Translations under genes and position numbers: made by a program
The notes under the pieces: generated by a model
Told to the model about the DNA's origin: nothing
Seen by the model: the letters and a program-made list of their open reading frames with translations, nothing else
Databases searched by the model: none
Assembly (NCBI GenBank): GCA_028564705.1
Contig: JAPXFQ010000344.1
Location: forward strand, 2,547,001 to 2,611,000
From: Apricaphanius iberus
Taxonomy: Eukaryota > Chordata > Actinopteri > Cyprinodontiformes > Aphaniidae
Length of the DNA stretch: 64,000 bases
Reading direction: 5' to 3'
Shown here: piece after piece, positions 1 to 48,479 of the stretch
How positions within the stretch are numbered: the first letter of the stretch is position 1
Layout of the letters: every line of letters begins with the position of its first letter

Positions 1-493
1 ATGATTTAAACCAGCCTAGTGCTTATCCCTTGATCCCTGCAACATGTTTGAGCCTTTCTAAGAGAATATTATGATCGACTGTGTCAAAAGCAGCACTGAG
101 ATCTAATAAGACCAGAATAGTTACAAATCCATTATCTGAGGCCATTAGAATATCATTAGTAACTTTCACCAGTGCTGTTTGAGTGCTATGATGATCTCTA
201 AAGCCTGAATGAAATTCTTCAAACAGGTTGTTGCTGTTTAGATGCTCACATACTTGATTAGCAACTATTTTCTCAAGAATTTTGGATAAGAAAGGAAGGT
301 TAGAATTGGAATGTTAGAATAGGGCCAGTAAACAGAGGGTAACACTTCCTTAAATAATTTGGTTGGTATTGGGTCTAACATACAAGTTGAGGGTTTAGAT
401 GAAGCTAATATTTGTGATAATTCAACAGAATCAAAATGGTACAGACATAAACATGGTTCTACAGTTCTCTCTGATGCTGCCTCATTTACTGAG
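1..493 (-). mobile_element. L2-type LINE fragment (reverse transcriptase region)
   Basis: Read on the minus strand, this matches the reverse-transcriptase region of the fuller LINE at 21.15-26.16 kb in the same window. It runs from the equivalent of about 24035 back to about 23430. Shared peptides include SSKPSTC followed by LDPIPTKL. About 120 bp of the RT domain is missing near position 300, where the equivalent of 23605 joins the equivalent of about 23740. Frameshifts and the deletion make it non-functional. The fragment continues leftwards out of the window and lies in an upstream intron of ppp1r16b. Confidence 0.85.
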
Positions 494-498
494 AGAGT

Positions 499-575
499 GA
501 TGACTTTATGGGCTTCTTCATAAGTAAAATAAATTCTATAAAGAATAAAATCATTGGCATTTTCCCAAACATGAC
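499..575 (+). mobile_element. Inverted 5' end of the same L2 fragment
   Basis: This short stretch resembles LINE positions about 23338-23420, but in plus orientation, opposite to the adjoining fragment at 1-493. The two pieces are neighbours in LINE coordinates, so the 5' end of a truncated copy appears flipped in place. That is the arrangement twin-priming leaves behind. Similarity was judged by eye. Confidence 0.6.
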
Positions 576-3549
576 TAACTCTCACTATAAGGATGTTATG
601 TGAATTTAAACAAGTTTGTCTAATAAAATGGAGCACCAACAAGCTGATAACGAAACCAGCAATTAAAAAATAAATAAACAAAGTATTAGCATTCATTAAA
701 ATGCAACAGCTAAACAACTGAACATGCTGAGACAGCTTATTACCCCACATTATAATTTTTTTCCATTATAAATCACAGTGGATCAGATTTATTTATTTGT
801 AGCATTTTTGTCTTTTTATTTTGTATCGACTGACTACTATCCAAATAAAATGTTTGCACTCACCAACATGGATGTTCTTCACATCGCCTGCTTATTTGAA
901 AATAAAATCCATTCTTCTTTTTTTTCAATAGGCCTATGTCCCCATTTTTCTCTGTGTGCCTGTTTGCTGGGCTGCAGATCCACTCAGATGTCCACAAACA
1001 TTTTTAAAAGCACAGTAGCTTGTAATGTCCCAGCTGCGCTTTGGTGTCTCATTGGTTCGCCACTTTCAGCCACTGTGGGTTAAAAAAAATGCACCGCTAG
1101 CTGTCAGTGGCAAACAATTATTTAGATTTAGTTCAGTTTGTTTTTTTTAAATGCCGCCTTTCAGGCCCCCAAAAGTGCTTATCCAATCACAGACTGTATA
1201 CATGTCGATTAGATATCGCAACTGACTTTCACGCTTGGTCAGAGGGACATGCCATTAAATCCTACTTTTGTATTATCAGCGCCTATGGATATGAATACGA
1301 TTTTATATGGGTCTAGATTCACAACATAATGGGCTATTTTTGGACTTCTGGAGCAGAAGGTGAAATTTTCTCATGCATTATTATCTGAAATTTATTTAAA
1401 CACTCACAACAAGAGTAGTAAGCTCCTCAGTTATTTCTGAATGTCAAAGAAGATGTAGTGGGGAAATTGCTTTCAGGTTGCTGTGTCTACAGTTAAAATC
1501 TGCATTCTCAACACAGACTTCAAAGGAAGCCGACTCATGGTTCCGCTTAGACAGTTTTGCATCTCTCATACTTTTGTTTTGAAATTACGTTTCTGCAGTT
1601 TCAGGGGTTAAAATGGAAACTGTCAGATCTTTATTCACATCGTCACCGGAGGAAATGTGTTCTTTAGAGAAAATGTTTGTCAGTCGTATGTCCTGTCAGC
1701 ATTCTCTTGCTTCTCAGTCATTTCATTCCTTCGCCTGTGTCGTGTATTAATTCGTTCCCCACCACATTCTCAGTTCATAGCTGCTCTGTGCAAGTAGCTT
1801 TGATTGAGCATAACACTGTTTCTGCTGAGTGTTGTTTTATTTGGACACAGTGGGATCGCAGATGTAACGGTGACCAGTGAAAAGAGGTGGATGTTTTGTT
1901 TTATACCAAAAAGAGATTATCTGAGCTAAATATTCTTCCTAATTCTGTTATATCTCAGACAGAATACAAGCTTTCCTTACCGAGAGTGACACCCGTGTGT
2001 TTCTCTGCTTTTTAAAAAAAATGTATCTTTCTTCCTCTTTGTGTTTTTATTTTATGCTCGACTACCACTTCTTTTCTCAGACACATCAAACCTCTGGAGG
2101 TTGCAACTCAGCTCATCTTCTTTGTAAAACCATGTAAAAGGAAGCATATACTCTGCACTAAACACATTTTATGATGAGTATCTAAAAAGCTGCTCCTGTT
2201 CATTCTAATGGCTGCAGAAGGACCGGATTGAGATCAAATGGATTATTTATTACATTAGTTTTAATTTATACTTTGAGGTGAGTTTTTTACTTTTAATTCA
2301 GTCGTTCTAAATTATCTTCATTAAGACACCTAGTAGGTGGAATTAATTAGCTTGAACTAGTTAAAATGGACAAGTGCAACAATTAAATTGAGTTGTGTAC
2401 TGAGCTACATTTTCACCAATCAGTCATGGTAACTGTTCTCATAATGTCTTTCATGCTTAACCTGGAAAAAAAAAAACTACATTTTGTTTTACTTTTTAGT
2501 AAAAACAAAGGCCTTATATCAATATCACTTAGCCATAATGAATCAAGTTGAGTGTGTGCCTCTAAAAGCCCATTAAAGCAGGAAAATGATCTGGCGTGTA
2601 ACTTGGTGAGAGATAAAAAAAAAAAATGTCTCCATTCATTGAAACCTTGGTAGAATGAGCAGTTGTCAGTATTCTGTTTTTACCTACTGACAGACTTTTT
2701 TCCTCTTGTTCTCCTTTCTCCTTTCTGTCTCAGTCGTCAATCATTCATGATTTGTAGGGATTATCAGCAGTTTCTCTGAAGAGGTTTTGTATTTTACTGT
2801 GACTAATGCCTTACTTCATCTCAGCACAGAGACCAGGGATATCACGTTAGCCAGGTTGACTCTACATTTCTTAGCTGTATTGAAGAATTGTCAAAGTGTT
2901 ATGTTCTGAACATTAGAGAATTCTCATCATGTCTTGCTTCTAAGTAATCTCATCCTTCACTGCTGCTTTTTCTCTTTTTCCTCTGTTTGCTTTTAGAGCT
3001 CAGTGATTTCCCTGAGACACATTTATATTAAGTGGCTCTGATGTAGAAGAAAATAGCAGCTTTTTGAACATTTTCATGGAAACATCTCCCAGCCTCTCAC
3101 TCAAACCCTGCTTAACAAAGACAATACTTCCTCCCCCTCCATGCCTTTGTCTGTTTCAGTGGATCGGTGTGGGTCCTGGGTGCTTTTCCAGTTTTGTCTG
3201 GGATCCAGGAAGAAGCCCACACAATGGCTGATGTGTGGGAATAGTGTCTCCACATTGACTCAATGTGTTCTCCGTTTTCCACCCAGCAATATGTCATTAA
3301 AAACATTAAAGAGACACGGCCTGTGTGAAACCTCTCTAAAACAAATCAAAGTGGGAAAGAGGTTTTCACATCAGGTTAGGAGTGATTAAATACAATCAAC
3401 AGCTTCAAACTTGTTTTCCCCTTCTTGTTTTTCTCTAATATCTCATTAATACCATAATGTACCAAGAGTAAATAAAGTAGTATTAAATATTGAACAAAAA
3501 ATGCAGTTTGCTCTTTTACCCTTGAACTAATAATTTTATTCAGGTATTT
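576..3549. other. Intron sequence, nothing recognised
   Basis: AT-rich DNA with only short chance reading frames, upstream of the first ppp1r16b exon in the window. I see no exon with plausible splice sites and a family match, and no repeat I can name. Confidence 0.5.
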
Positions 3550-3887
3550 AAAAAACCCTTATAGGGTAACTCGCCCCTTCCGGAGTCTTCTGCGTGCTAA
3601 CAAAAGGCATCGAAAGGAGGCAGTGCCTGGCGGAGTGAGATAAAATACAGTTTGGAGGGGGGAGGGTTGGGCGACGTCAACACTTATTTGCTATTCCAAC
3701 TCCTACACGCTACAGAGGTGTGGTCGAGACTGGGTTTGTTTGATACTCCACAGCGGCATGACCGCTGTCGTCAGCGATAAGGGCTGACGTCTGCAGTAAG
3801 GCTTGAGCCAGTAGCAATGACAAATACAAATTCTACTGCATTAAGTTTTAAACTGAAGAGGGCACTCCACTTACGGTTTTTGGTATA
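3550..3887. mobile_element. Possible small inverted-repeat element (MITE)
   Basis: The left end (aaaaaccc...gcccctt) and the reverse complement of the right end (aaaaacc...gccctctt) are similar over roughly 30 bp. The interior is more GC-rich than its surroundings. This fits a non-autonomous DNA transposon, but I found no clear target duplication and cannot name the family. Confidence 0.35.
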
Positions 3888-4007
3888 AATGTTATATTTG
3901 TACTAAAATGTAACAAAAAAGCAAAAATAATGAAGAGACATCTTGACAGTACTATTAGAAACGTATTTATAAAATTAATCGATTGGGGGGGGGGGGTTGC
4001 ACTTTAA

Positions 4008-39003
<34,996 letters not shown>

Positions 39004-40210
39004 CCTCTTGGTCACATAACTACCGACAAAACAGGAAAACTGAAGAGGAAAGGATCAGAAGAAAACAAAGAGTATTCCTGTTCTGCCTCTTTTTAAACTC
39101 GGCCTTGAGAAGTTGTACCTCCATTCTACGTGAGTCCTCCTGTGGTTAGAGAGACCCGAAGCAGGCAGGTGTGAAAGAGCAGAACCGCTGTTTGGATGAT
39201 GTTCAGAGGTACATGTGGAACTGGTTTAATAGGCCTGAGTACCTTTGGTAGATTCACCAAGATTGGGCATATTTTAAAAACTTTTGGGTTCAAAAATCAT
39301 GGAGTAGCAAAATTCCCTAAATGCATGTTCCACCCGCTGTTCAGTCTGGAAACGGCTTTTACTTTTTCCAGCAAACTGATTGCTATCAGGTCAAGAAACC
39401 TTTTCATCCAGGACCAATTCACTGTTCAGCCCCATCGCTCTGCTTTTTTCACTAGTTTGTCCTCATTTCTGAATGTGCAGGAAGACAATGCTGGAGAGGT
39501 ACAGGAAGATTTTAACATAATTTGTTGAGGAACAGCGAAACATAGTATGACGTCTTTAAGTCTCCTTTGCATTTAAACTGTAAAAGGGAATAAATACCAG
39601 AAAACAGAGTTAACTATAGGAAAAAGTGTATGGCACAGTGGATAAGAGACATAAATCAAATGCTCTGTGTTACTAAAACATGTCATACTTCAGCTTCACC
39701 TCGTCCTCTTATATGGAACCTAAACTGACAGATCCCCTGTGTGTTTTCTATAATCCACTTTGCACTCACTCCTATAGATAATTTAAGCAAACTTGGTTGC
39801 TGTACATGTATTATTTATGAGATTAATGTGTAAAAACATTATGTTTCCAAAAAATTGAGTGTATTTATTATTTGGATGCTGTGTGGAAAGCGTGAATGCA
39901 GTATGAGATGAGCACCTTTTAACACGGAAATTCAAATGTTGAAGAGAAATAAGTTACTGTTCGACGTGTGTACATGTTGAATACAAATCTATCTCGTTAG
40001 GTTGCAGTTTGTGTCTCAACGAATAACTTTTTTGTTTGTATTGCTTCTCTGGTAGCCATTGTGTGGCTGTCCTGTCTGCCAGTTATTGTGTTTTCGTTAT
40101 TAATTTTGTTGTGAATTACTGTAAGTTTTCAGAATCCCATGGTGTCATATTAAGAGCTCCCCGCAGTGGCTCCAATACAAATGTTCTAGTTGAATTGGGA
40201 CATTAAAGTA
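39004..40210 (+). other. ppp1r16b: Probable ppp1r16b 3' UTR
   Basis: Unique-looking sequence after the stop. Candidate poly(A) signals are aataaa at 39589 and attaaa at 40202. Which one is used cannot be told from the sequence, so the end is approximate. Confidence 0.45.
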
Positions 40211-42274
40211 AAGGAATAGTGTCGCATTTTTGGAAATACACTCCATGCCATTTTTTCCCCCTCTTTTTATTAGTTTAGGTAGTTAGACCCTCCCACCTGA
40301 CAAGCAGGTGGTCATTAATTGGGCTGTAGGAGCCTATGTCCACCACATCCTACCATTTGAAGACCAAAAGAGCCTCTCATTTTTTATGTTTACCCATAAT
40401 GCTCTTTTGGTCTTTTTTAACTTGCGATAAATAACTTTTAAAGCAGTTGTTTATAATCCTTAACTCCTGTTTGTAACTTTTATCCCTCTAAACATTCTAC
40501 TAATCTACAAGTAGAACCTTTTGGAGTTTGGGTCGGTTTAGTAATGAATGTAATTTTTTCACATTTCAAAAGACTAAATTGGTCCAAATTAGACTCAGAA
40601 CCAAAGTAAATGGAAAAACTTTTTTTTGGTTAAATTAAATTATCCATTCTTTTATAAAGATTTAAGTATTTTCATACTTATTTTTATGATAAAACATAAC
40701 ATTATGGTACTCTAAAAATAAACAGGTTTAGGTTACATGGCAATAAAGTGTAAGCATTATGGAATAAATTGGCAAGTTATCTGTGAATATAGTAATTTTT
40801 AAAAACTGGTGAAGGTGCATATTAACCCAACACTCTCAGTAACTTTACATTGCTGAGGGGTTAAAATTGACTAAACATGACCGAACTAAACTACCCAAGG
40901 GAACTGAGTCTTTTTACAGTTTTTGAATACACAAAGTAAACAAAAATCGTTCCCAAATGATCCCACTTACCTCTACCCACCTATATGATACCAAATAGTT
41001 GAAAACTGTTGCTGTCGAGATGTGATTTTCCTTTTATTTCCATTTTTTATTACCAGCTGCAGATTCATACAACACTTAGACTCACCCTTCTCGTTTAATT
41101 ATCGTAATCTGTATTTCCAAAAATGCTGAACTTAACATCTCAGTTTACCTACAGACTGTGCCAAAGACTCCTTAAAGAGCTGAAAATTAACATCTATAAA
41201 AAGTTTGTAGAGGGTTCAGGATTAGTTCTACTCTCATGGCCACCCCTTTTTCTAATTCTTACTCATAATGTTCTTTTATTTTCCCACTATAATTACCTGT
41301 ACAGTGTTATATAAGTGTACAGATGAGTGCAAATGTTTGTGTCAGTGTTTCAGGATCTGTTCTCATTATTTGCCTTTACATGTCTGTGTTATTGCTGTTG
41401 GGGAACTAATACAGTCACCTGTCTTAATAAACAATGTCTGCACATTAGTGGTTGGAATGGAGAAAACATTTTAGCACCCATTTAAGTCATCCAGTAAGTC
41501 TTTTTTTATGCACCCAAGTGGCCTCCAATCTCAAGACTGACTTATTTGCATCGTCTAAAGTGTCAAATTCTTGTGGGTCTATTGTTTCTAAAAAGAAAAA
41601 AAAATCATAGTCAGATTTCATCTTTGTTTATTTATTGAATCCCTTTTTTAAATTGGATTATTATAAAAGGAAAGTTGTTTTGCTTTTTTTTGTTTTTTCA
41701 CTGTAGACTGAGTATTATTGCTTACAATTACCCGTTTTAATAATTCATGTGAAACGCATTGATATTTGAGCATCTCCAAACTGTTAAACTGTGTACACAT
41801 AATATTTTAGAAACTCAATCAGTCTGAGTTATGACTTACTAAAGTGTTATATTAATGAGACAGAAAGTGGACGTTGGTGGTTTAACCCTACATAAACCAA
41901 TGTTTGTTCCTTTCTGTGTGCCGTGTCGTCTATAAGAATGAAATAATGAACAAAAACTACTGATTTTGTAATTACTGGAATATATTGATGGCTGCATTAA
42001 CATATTTTGAATAAATTGTGTATTTTGAGAATTTAAAATGGTGTCCGAAATGATGAAGCCCAAATACTGTGGATTCATAAACTTTCCTTCTAGGTTTAGG
42101 TTGGATTAACACATTTATAAAAATACTATTTTACTCTTTATGAAAATATCTGCATCTTTCACCCTTATCCATGCTACAGCTAGTTTATAACAAGTAGTGA
42201 TTATGTTCCCTTACTTTATCATATAGGTGTTTCTGTTTATTTACACTTATTACAGTTTAATTAAGTTTTGATCC
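40211..42274. other. Intergenic sequence, nothing recognised
   Basis: AT-rich DNA between the genes. Short open frames only, with no named repeat. Confidence 0.5.
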
Positions 42275-42286
42275 ACACACACATAT

Positions 42287-42331
<45 letters not shown>

Positions 42332-42377
42332 GTGTCAATTTATAACAAATGTCTTCTCATGGCAATTCAAGAAGAAG

Positions 42378-42433
<56 letters not shown>
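42275..42433. repeat. Two TA microsatellites separated by about 57 bp
   Basis: An AC/TA tract at 42275-42330 (TA-rich from 42294) and a pure TA tract at 42382-42433. They lie just outside the left end of the Tc1 element. Confidence 0.93.
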
Positions 42434-42434
<1 letters not shown>

Positions 42435-42498
42435 TCCCAGCCAGTATTTTTTTACAACACACTTGGTTTTTGGAGGATTGAAAGTAGAGCACTATTGC

Positions 42499-44474
42499 AG
42501 GTGAACCTCTAAATGTTTAAATATCATGCAAAAAGTGAATTTATTTCATTAATTTCACTTAAAAGGTTAAACTAATATATGTCTTACATGCAAAGCACAA
42601 TATTTCAAGCCTTTATTTATTATAGTTTTGTTGATTATGGTTTACATTATGGTTTATGACAACCCTTAATTCAAAACCTCAGAAACGTTTAATATTGTGA
42701 ACGGGTTCAATATTTTAGACTCAAAGTGTCCCACTCTAATCAGATAATTATTTTTGTAGTTGAAAAAGATTTTAAATAAAGAGTTGAGAAAAGATTCCTT
42801 CATTTCTTTGACGTTTAATTTGAACTTGTTTGCACAAACAAGGAGGAACAGTATTACAGAGTGTTCGCAACAGCTGAATCCCACCTTCCACCAACTGACT
42901 GACCACTTCATAGATTTAGACTACCTTGCTATTGTCTTTACCCTGTCAGTAAACTGTCTGGTGATGTTTCCAGACTCTCAGGCGTCTTTGGCAGATAGGA
43001 GACGCTCAATCTAAGGACACCCAGTGCTCCGAGGGTCGTTTTCATGGCAGCACTAGACGTAGGGATTCAAATATTGATTTGTTTGACCTAACCTAATATT
43101 ATACAGTGTCACACAATCAGACTATCACTTTATCATGAAGAAACGGCCCACAGTTCTCTTAGTATGTAAGAATACACAGAAAAGATCATTCTTAATATAA
43201 ATTTCTCATAACTCCTCAATATACATTTTTCTCATAACAATTTCAAAACATCTACAAAGGTTTCCTGAGGTTTTAGAGTGTCCCTCTGTCTAGTTCTGTA
43301 GGAATCACACAACTGTTGTAATTACAGTTGTACAGAAAACCTTCATTGTCTCACTCCAAATGGAGGGAAAGCCTCAAAAGGTAATTGCGAAAGAAGTTGG
43401 ATGTTCCCAAAGTGCTATATCAGAGCACACTAATAGAAATGTACGTGGAAGGGAAAAGGTGCACAAGCAGCAGGGATGCCCGCAGCCTGGAGAGGATTTC
43501 CCCGAAAAGACCATTCACGTGTTGGGGACCTTCACAAGGAGTGGACTGAGGCTTGAGTTAATGCATCAACAGCCACCACACACAGACGGATCCAGGACAT
43601 GGACTTCAAATGTTGTGTTCCTCTTGTCAAGCCGCCCCTGAACAACTCATTTACATAGTCCAAAGTCGTATTTACTGATGAGCGCAAATTCTGCACCTCA
43701 TTTGGGAACCAATGTCCCAGAGTCTGGATGAAGAGTGGAGAGGAACACAATCAAATCTGCTTGAAGTCCGGTGTGAAGTCTGTGTTGATTTAAAGAGTTA
43801 TGTCATGTGCTGGTGTTGGTTCACTGTGCTTTATTAAGTCCAGAGTCAACACAGCCATCTACCAGGATATTTTGCAGCACTTCATGCTTCCTTCTGCAGA
43901 CGACCTTTATGAGAATGCTAACTTTATTTACCAGCAGGACTTGGAACCTGCCCACAATGCCAAAAGTACCAAAACCTAGTTCAATGACCATGCTGGGATT
44001 GCTGGGCTTGAATGGCCACCAAATCTATGGAACACTGTCAAGATGAGAGACATGAGACAGAAGAACGCAGAAGAGCTGAAGGCCTATATAGAAGCATCCT
44101 GGTTTTCCATAACACCTCAGCAGTTCCACAGGCTGATAGCATCCACATCATTCTGCATTGAGGCAGTAATTGATGCAAAGGGGGCGCAAACCTACCGATT
44201 ACATATGAATGATTATACTTTTCAGAGGTCTGACATTTATCCAATTAAAATACTTATTTTATTGATTTCATGTAATGTTATAATCTTCTAAGATTTACAA
44301 GTTTGGATTTTCATAAACTGTAAACCATAATCATTAAAATTATAACCAATAAAGCCTTGAAATATCACACTTTGCATTTAATGAGTCAAATCATATATTA
44401 GCTTCACGTTTTAAATTGGATTACTGAAATACATAAACATTTGTGCAATATTCAAATTTTTCAGAGCTTCACCT
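42499..44474 (+). mobile_element. Tc1-like transposon with about 200-bp inverted ends
   Basis: The left end (aggtgaacctct...attatggtttacattatgg) and the reverse complement of the right end (aggtgaagctct...attatggtttacagtttat) align over nearly 200 bp, a long-IR Tc1 layout. The interior from 43360 to 44211 is a broken Tc1 transposase. TA target duplications are not certain because the outermost bases are ambiguous. It lies in the intergenic region after ppp1r16b. Confidence 0.8.
43360..44211 (+). pseudogene. Tc1 transposase pseudogene
   Basis: The paired-type N-terminal domain is visible (GKPQKVIAKEVGCSQSAISE, then NRNVRGREKVHK). The catalytic region follows in shifting frames (for example TFMRMLTLFTSRTWNLPTMP at DNA level equivalent to an NFIYQQDL-type stretch). 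The C-terminus is MRDMRQKNAEELKAYIEASW then SITPQQFHRLIAS and IEAVIDAKGAQT. Several frameshifts and stops make it inactive. Confidence 0.82.
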
Positions 44475-46272
44475 ATATTGTGACTATTTCTGTTTTTTTC
44501 CCTCAATGCTACTTCTGCTAGTTTTAAATAAGTATGCCCTTATACTCATTTAAAAGCACCATTGGCCTTTCAGTCTGTTCAAGGATTTGAAAAAAGGAAG
44601 CCCAGAACTCATTTGTCAAGAATGTATATCACTTTAGAGTATGTGATATTGTCAGAGCAAATGATCAGAGAAATCCCCCTTTCATTCGTAGCCCAGTCTG
44701 TGGATAGTGAGTGTACACACAGCATAAAGACAAAGTGAAGAACAATGGTAGTGAAAACTCAGTATCTGGACTGCATTAACCTCCCTCACGTTGCCTGTCT
44801 TTGCTAATGTGCCTGAGCCTCGCTGAGTTATGGCAGCTGGCGCTGATCCCAGTACTTCTGTCCTCTTCACTGAAAAACAGCAGATCCAATCCAGTAGCAG
44901 CATACAAACACATACCAACAATTCATTGGGTCGTAGTAAAGCAGGGATGCTGAAAGAAGACAGAGAAGTGCTCTAAGGTCCAATCCTCTTCTCACTTCAG
45001 TCTTATCCATCTACATCTCTGTCATCCACCAACAAGACACCATTGAATGTTCTCAGATCCAAACGAAAAAACAAAGTTCTTTGAGTGGAGGCGTCATATC
45101 TGAGAAATAGCCTGCTGTGTCAGTTTGACCAGCTCAGAATGTTGATCACTTGAACTCCCTAAAAGCCTTTTATTTTCACTAAATGTTAATTCTAGTTAAG
45201 GATGACATCTTCAAATTTATCTGAACAAGTTTATCAATTTAGGTTATTTTTGCTGTTATTATTATGACCAATATTTAGCAATAATTCAGTTTTCTCAAAA
45301 GGAAAATAGTTGTTGAATATGATCTAAAAATACATTTTAAGTGAAGGATTGAAGCTATCCTAGTGGACTGTGAGACGAGTCTCCTCCCTCTCAGGGAACT
45401 TTAGTATGTAGTAAAACTTCACCTAATTAAAATCTCAGTCAATAAATTGTCTGATCTGTTAACACCATTGCAGGCAGATACAGTAGTTATGTGGGAACCA
45501 AACAAATATGATGAGAATCTTTCCTACGTTTGCATTGAGACTAAGGTACAACTTTGTTTGTAGGTCTGATAAACGGCAAAACTTACCAGAGAACAGAGCA
45601 AGATATTTTAGAGGAGGAATGTTGTTTTAATATTATAAAAAGTTGTGATGTCAAACAGATGGGGTTATGGAACCTGTCAAGCAGAGGAAGACAAAAAAGT
45701 GACTACATCACACGGTTCAGTGGGAAAGATGAGGAAGTCACAGACTTTGAGAGTAAAACTCAAGAACAGCAGGGAAAAAATAATCACCGAATGACAGAAA
45801 TATGATGTATAAATATTTCAACTTCAACTTCAGTGATAGATGTTTCATGATCCTCACAATGTTTTTCACAGGATCTACCTTCATTAGTATACAGTAGGTA
45901 TTCATCAGCTGGGTTTTCTATTAGAAGAACATAGTGTAATATTTTGGAAGCAATAACCCCAGTTTACATGCCAAAGCCAGAGCTTAAAGGTTAGAAATGT
46001 CATATTCTGTTTAGACAAAATGTCTTCCTTTCGTTCCTGTTCAGTCCAGCAGATTTGGCAAAATAAAAAACAGCATGAAAGACTGCAGCCTTAAATAAAG
46101 CAGAACATGGATCATTTCATCTGGGCTTCTGACTTTTAAAATGATCAAAGCTAAGAAAACATCTACGACAAACAATCAAATAAACACAATTGATTATCTT
46201 ACTGCTTTTTTTTTTTTATCTTGCCAAACACAAAAGAGCTTCCCACAAAAAATTCAGACCCCAATCTACTTC
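44475..46272. other. Intergenic sequence, nothing recognised
   Basis: No exon, RNA gene or named repeat was seen. Confidence 0.5.
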
Positions 46273-46280
46273 CTCTACAT

Positions 46281-46490
46281 CAGGGGTCGCCGACTCCAGG
46301 CCTCCTGCAGGTTTTAGATCTCTCCCTGGTTCAACACACCATAATCAAATGATGGATCATTAGCTGGACTCTGCAGAACTTTGCAATGCTGAGGAGGAAG
46401 TTTGACAATTTGAATCTGCTGTGTTGGAGCAGAGACACATCTAAACCTGGTAGGGCACCGGCCCTTGAGGCCTGGAGTTGGGGACGCCTG
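46281..46490. mobile_element. hAT MITE, 210 bp, with 8-bp target duplication
   Basis: The ends caggggtcgccgactccagg and, reverse-complemented, caggcgtccccaactccagg match closely. Flanking octamers ctctacat (46273-46280) and ctcttcat (46491-46498) differ by one base. The CAGGGGTC terminus and 8-bp duplication fit the hAT superfamily. It is non-coding. Confidence 0.85.
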
Positions 46491-46555
46491 CTCTTCATCT
46501 TTGTTTCTTCTCCCTTGTCATCTACTTTTACTCAGTGTATGTAGGCTTAGATCAG

Positions 46556-46986
46556 TTACATCTGGCAGGAGGACCCTGCACTGAAGCTCAGGCCTCCTTC
46601 ACGCTTGAGGAGTGAGCAGGCCCTTCTTTTCATCCAAAGGGGTGGGGTTACCCCAGCTGGACGTAGCATGTGGAAGGATCACATTATTCCAGCCAGATGC
46701 TGCCCAACCCCTCAGGTTCCGCAGTCAGCCCGGAGGAGGCAGTATACAGCCTAGGACTGATGCATGTTTTTGTGGGAGTAGCTCACACTAGCTACTCAAG
46801 GGAACATGGAGAACTTGCAAACTCAGAAAGGCCCTTTCGCCAACCCCACCCAGGTTGTGGGTGCCGATGATATGGAGGAATAAACACGCCCTGAGCAGCC
46901 ACAGCGTCCCCAGCGGGAATCAAACCCAGGACCTTCTAGCTGTGAGGTGAGCTGCGCCACCAGCTGTTCCACCGTGCTCCCTTACA
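46556..46986 (-). mobile_element. tRNA-derived SINE, minus orientation
   Basis: Its reverse complement begins with a tRNA-like head (box B region cctgggtttgattccc at about 46915-46930). It continues with the caccctgggtggggttggcg and gagtttgcaagttctccatg body shared with the copy at 49316-49771. The tail includes gcttcagtgcagggtcctcc. It is diverged but near full length. Confidence 0.8.
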
Positions 46987-48479
46987 TTTTCATGTGTTTA
47001 ACTTCCCCTTGCAATCTTTTAAATGTGTTGGCCCTATTTATTTCAAGGAACTGCTGCAACAACCATATTTCTTAGGAATGAGAATGATGAAATTCTTAGA
47101 TTCCCAAAAAACAGATATTGCACCTTTTGGCCTTCTTACTGATTCATATAGGAACTGTTCAGACTGTGGACAGTTGAAGCCTAACCTTAATTAGCATTTG
47201 ATTTAAATAGAGCTCATAATTCCAATGCAATCAATTTTATGCTTTTATTATTTTCTATTTAGGTTTAAATCCTATTCAGATTCTTATTTTCCAAATATCT
47301 CAGTTTTTTTTTTTACTTCCATGCTTTCAGTTATATAAAAATATAACATTGCTTGCATTCAGACAAGTTAGTCCCATTTGATAAAATCTTCATTCATTAG
47401 CATTCCCAGCCGATATTCATCCATCTAAACAAATTTAAAACAGTAGCAGTTTTGAATCATTCCACGTGGCGATTTTGTGGTTTTGCTGATGTAGAGTCAG
47501 GGCCTCCACCACTTTGGGCCGTTTTTTGATGGCTTCCTGCCAAACAACCCACCCTCTTTATCTTACCTCCTACTCACTATCACTTTCTTTCTGACTTCCA
47601 CATCATGAATGTGCAGATGCACATAATTTATCGAATGATTCAACTGTCAGAGAAACCAGTCAGGCTCGGCACATGACCAACAGCTGAATTTAAACATGCG
47701 TCAGCATCCTTTGATAGCATTAAAAACCACAACGGAAGTGTGCTGTAATAAAGCAGTGGTTAATGTTGTGGAGCCGAAATGATCTGGTCTATGTCACCAC
47801 TTCCTTAAAAGGTGACCCTGTTAAGTTTAGATTTTTTCAGGCTTTGCACACGGGGGCAACCAAAGGAATGTCAGGGTAGCGTTAAATTCTGCCTTAGAAT
47901 GCAGTTTGTGTAATCTGCACAGTCATGTAAATTTCCTGTTCTGTCTGTGGGCTTCCTTGCAGTTTTATCTCATCACAACACTACATCTCAAAGCTTAGGT
48001 AACTCCAAACAATGTGGCTGGGTAACAAGGATGGGCCATGTGACAGCGCACTGTCTGCAAGGTTAACAACCGCACACTACGGTGTTGAAGTTGACATTTA
48101 GCCATCATCAAAAGGTGGTCTTTCACCTTTTTTTTTGACTTCACAACACAGATAAAAATAGACCTAAAGCTTTATGAGTGAATGCAGTTAATATTTTTGG
48201 TTTCTGTTTAGACAAAATTTGTGTGTTTTCATATTGAAAACATTGATCTCTACCAGAGAACTGAAACCAGATGGTTTCGTGGATTCTACATAAGCTTTTT
48301 TCTCACTGTCTGACTTTGAAAAAAAGAGGAAACCTTTCTTATTCTACATCAGTTGGGTTTACCATCTTGGGTTTATTTATGTTTATTAAATGCCAGAATA
48401 ATCTTCAAGATCATTTCTTTAGGGAATGTTGTAAAACTTCTCATATTTTCAGATGATTATCGCATTTCCTTGTTATTCA
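46987..48479. other. Intergenic sequence, nothing recognised
   Basis: AT-rich sequence without a recognised feature. Confidence 0.45.

Noticed and set aside
265..750. 161-residue minus-strand open frame as a host gene
   Set aside because: Its C-terminal half is LINE reverse transcriptase and the N-terminal half is unrelated read-through; it is a repeat shadow.
3986..3997. G-run next to a ppp1r16b exon as a regulatory quadruplex
   Set aside because: A single homopolymer run of about 12 G in an intron; no further G-tracts support a defined quadruplex.
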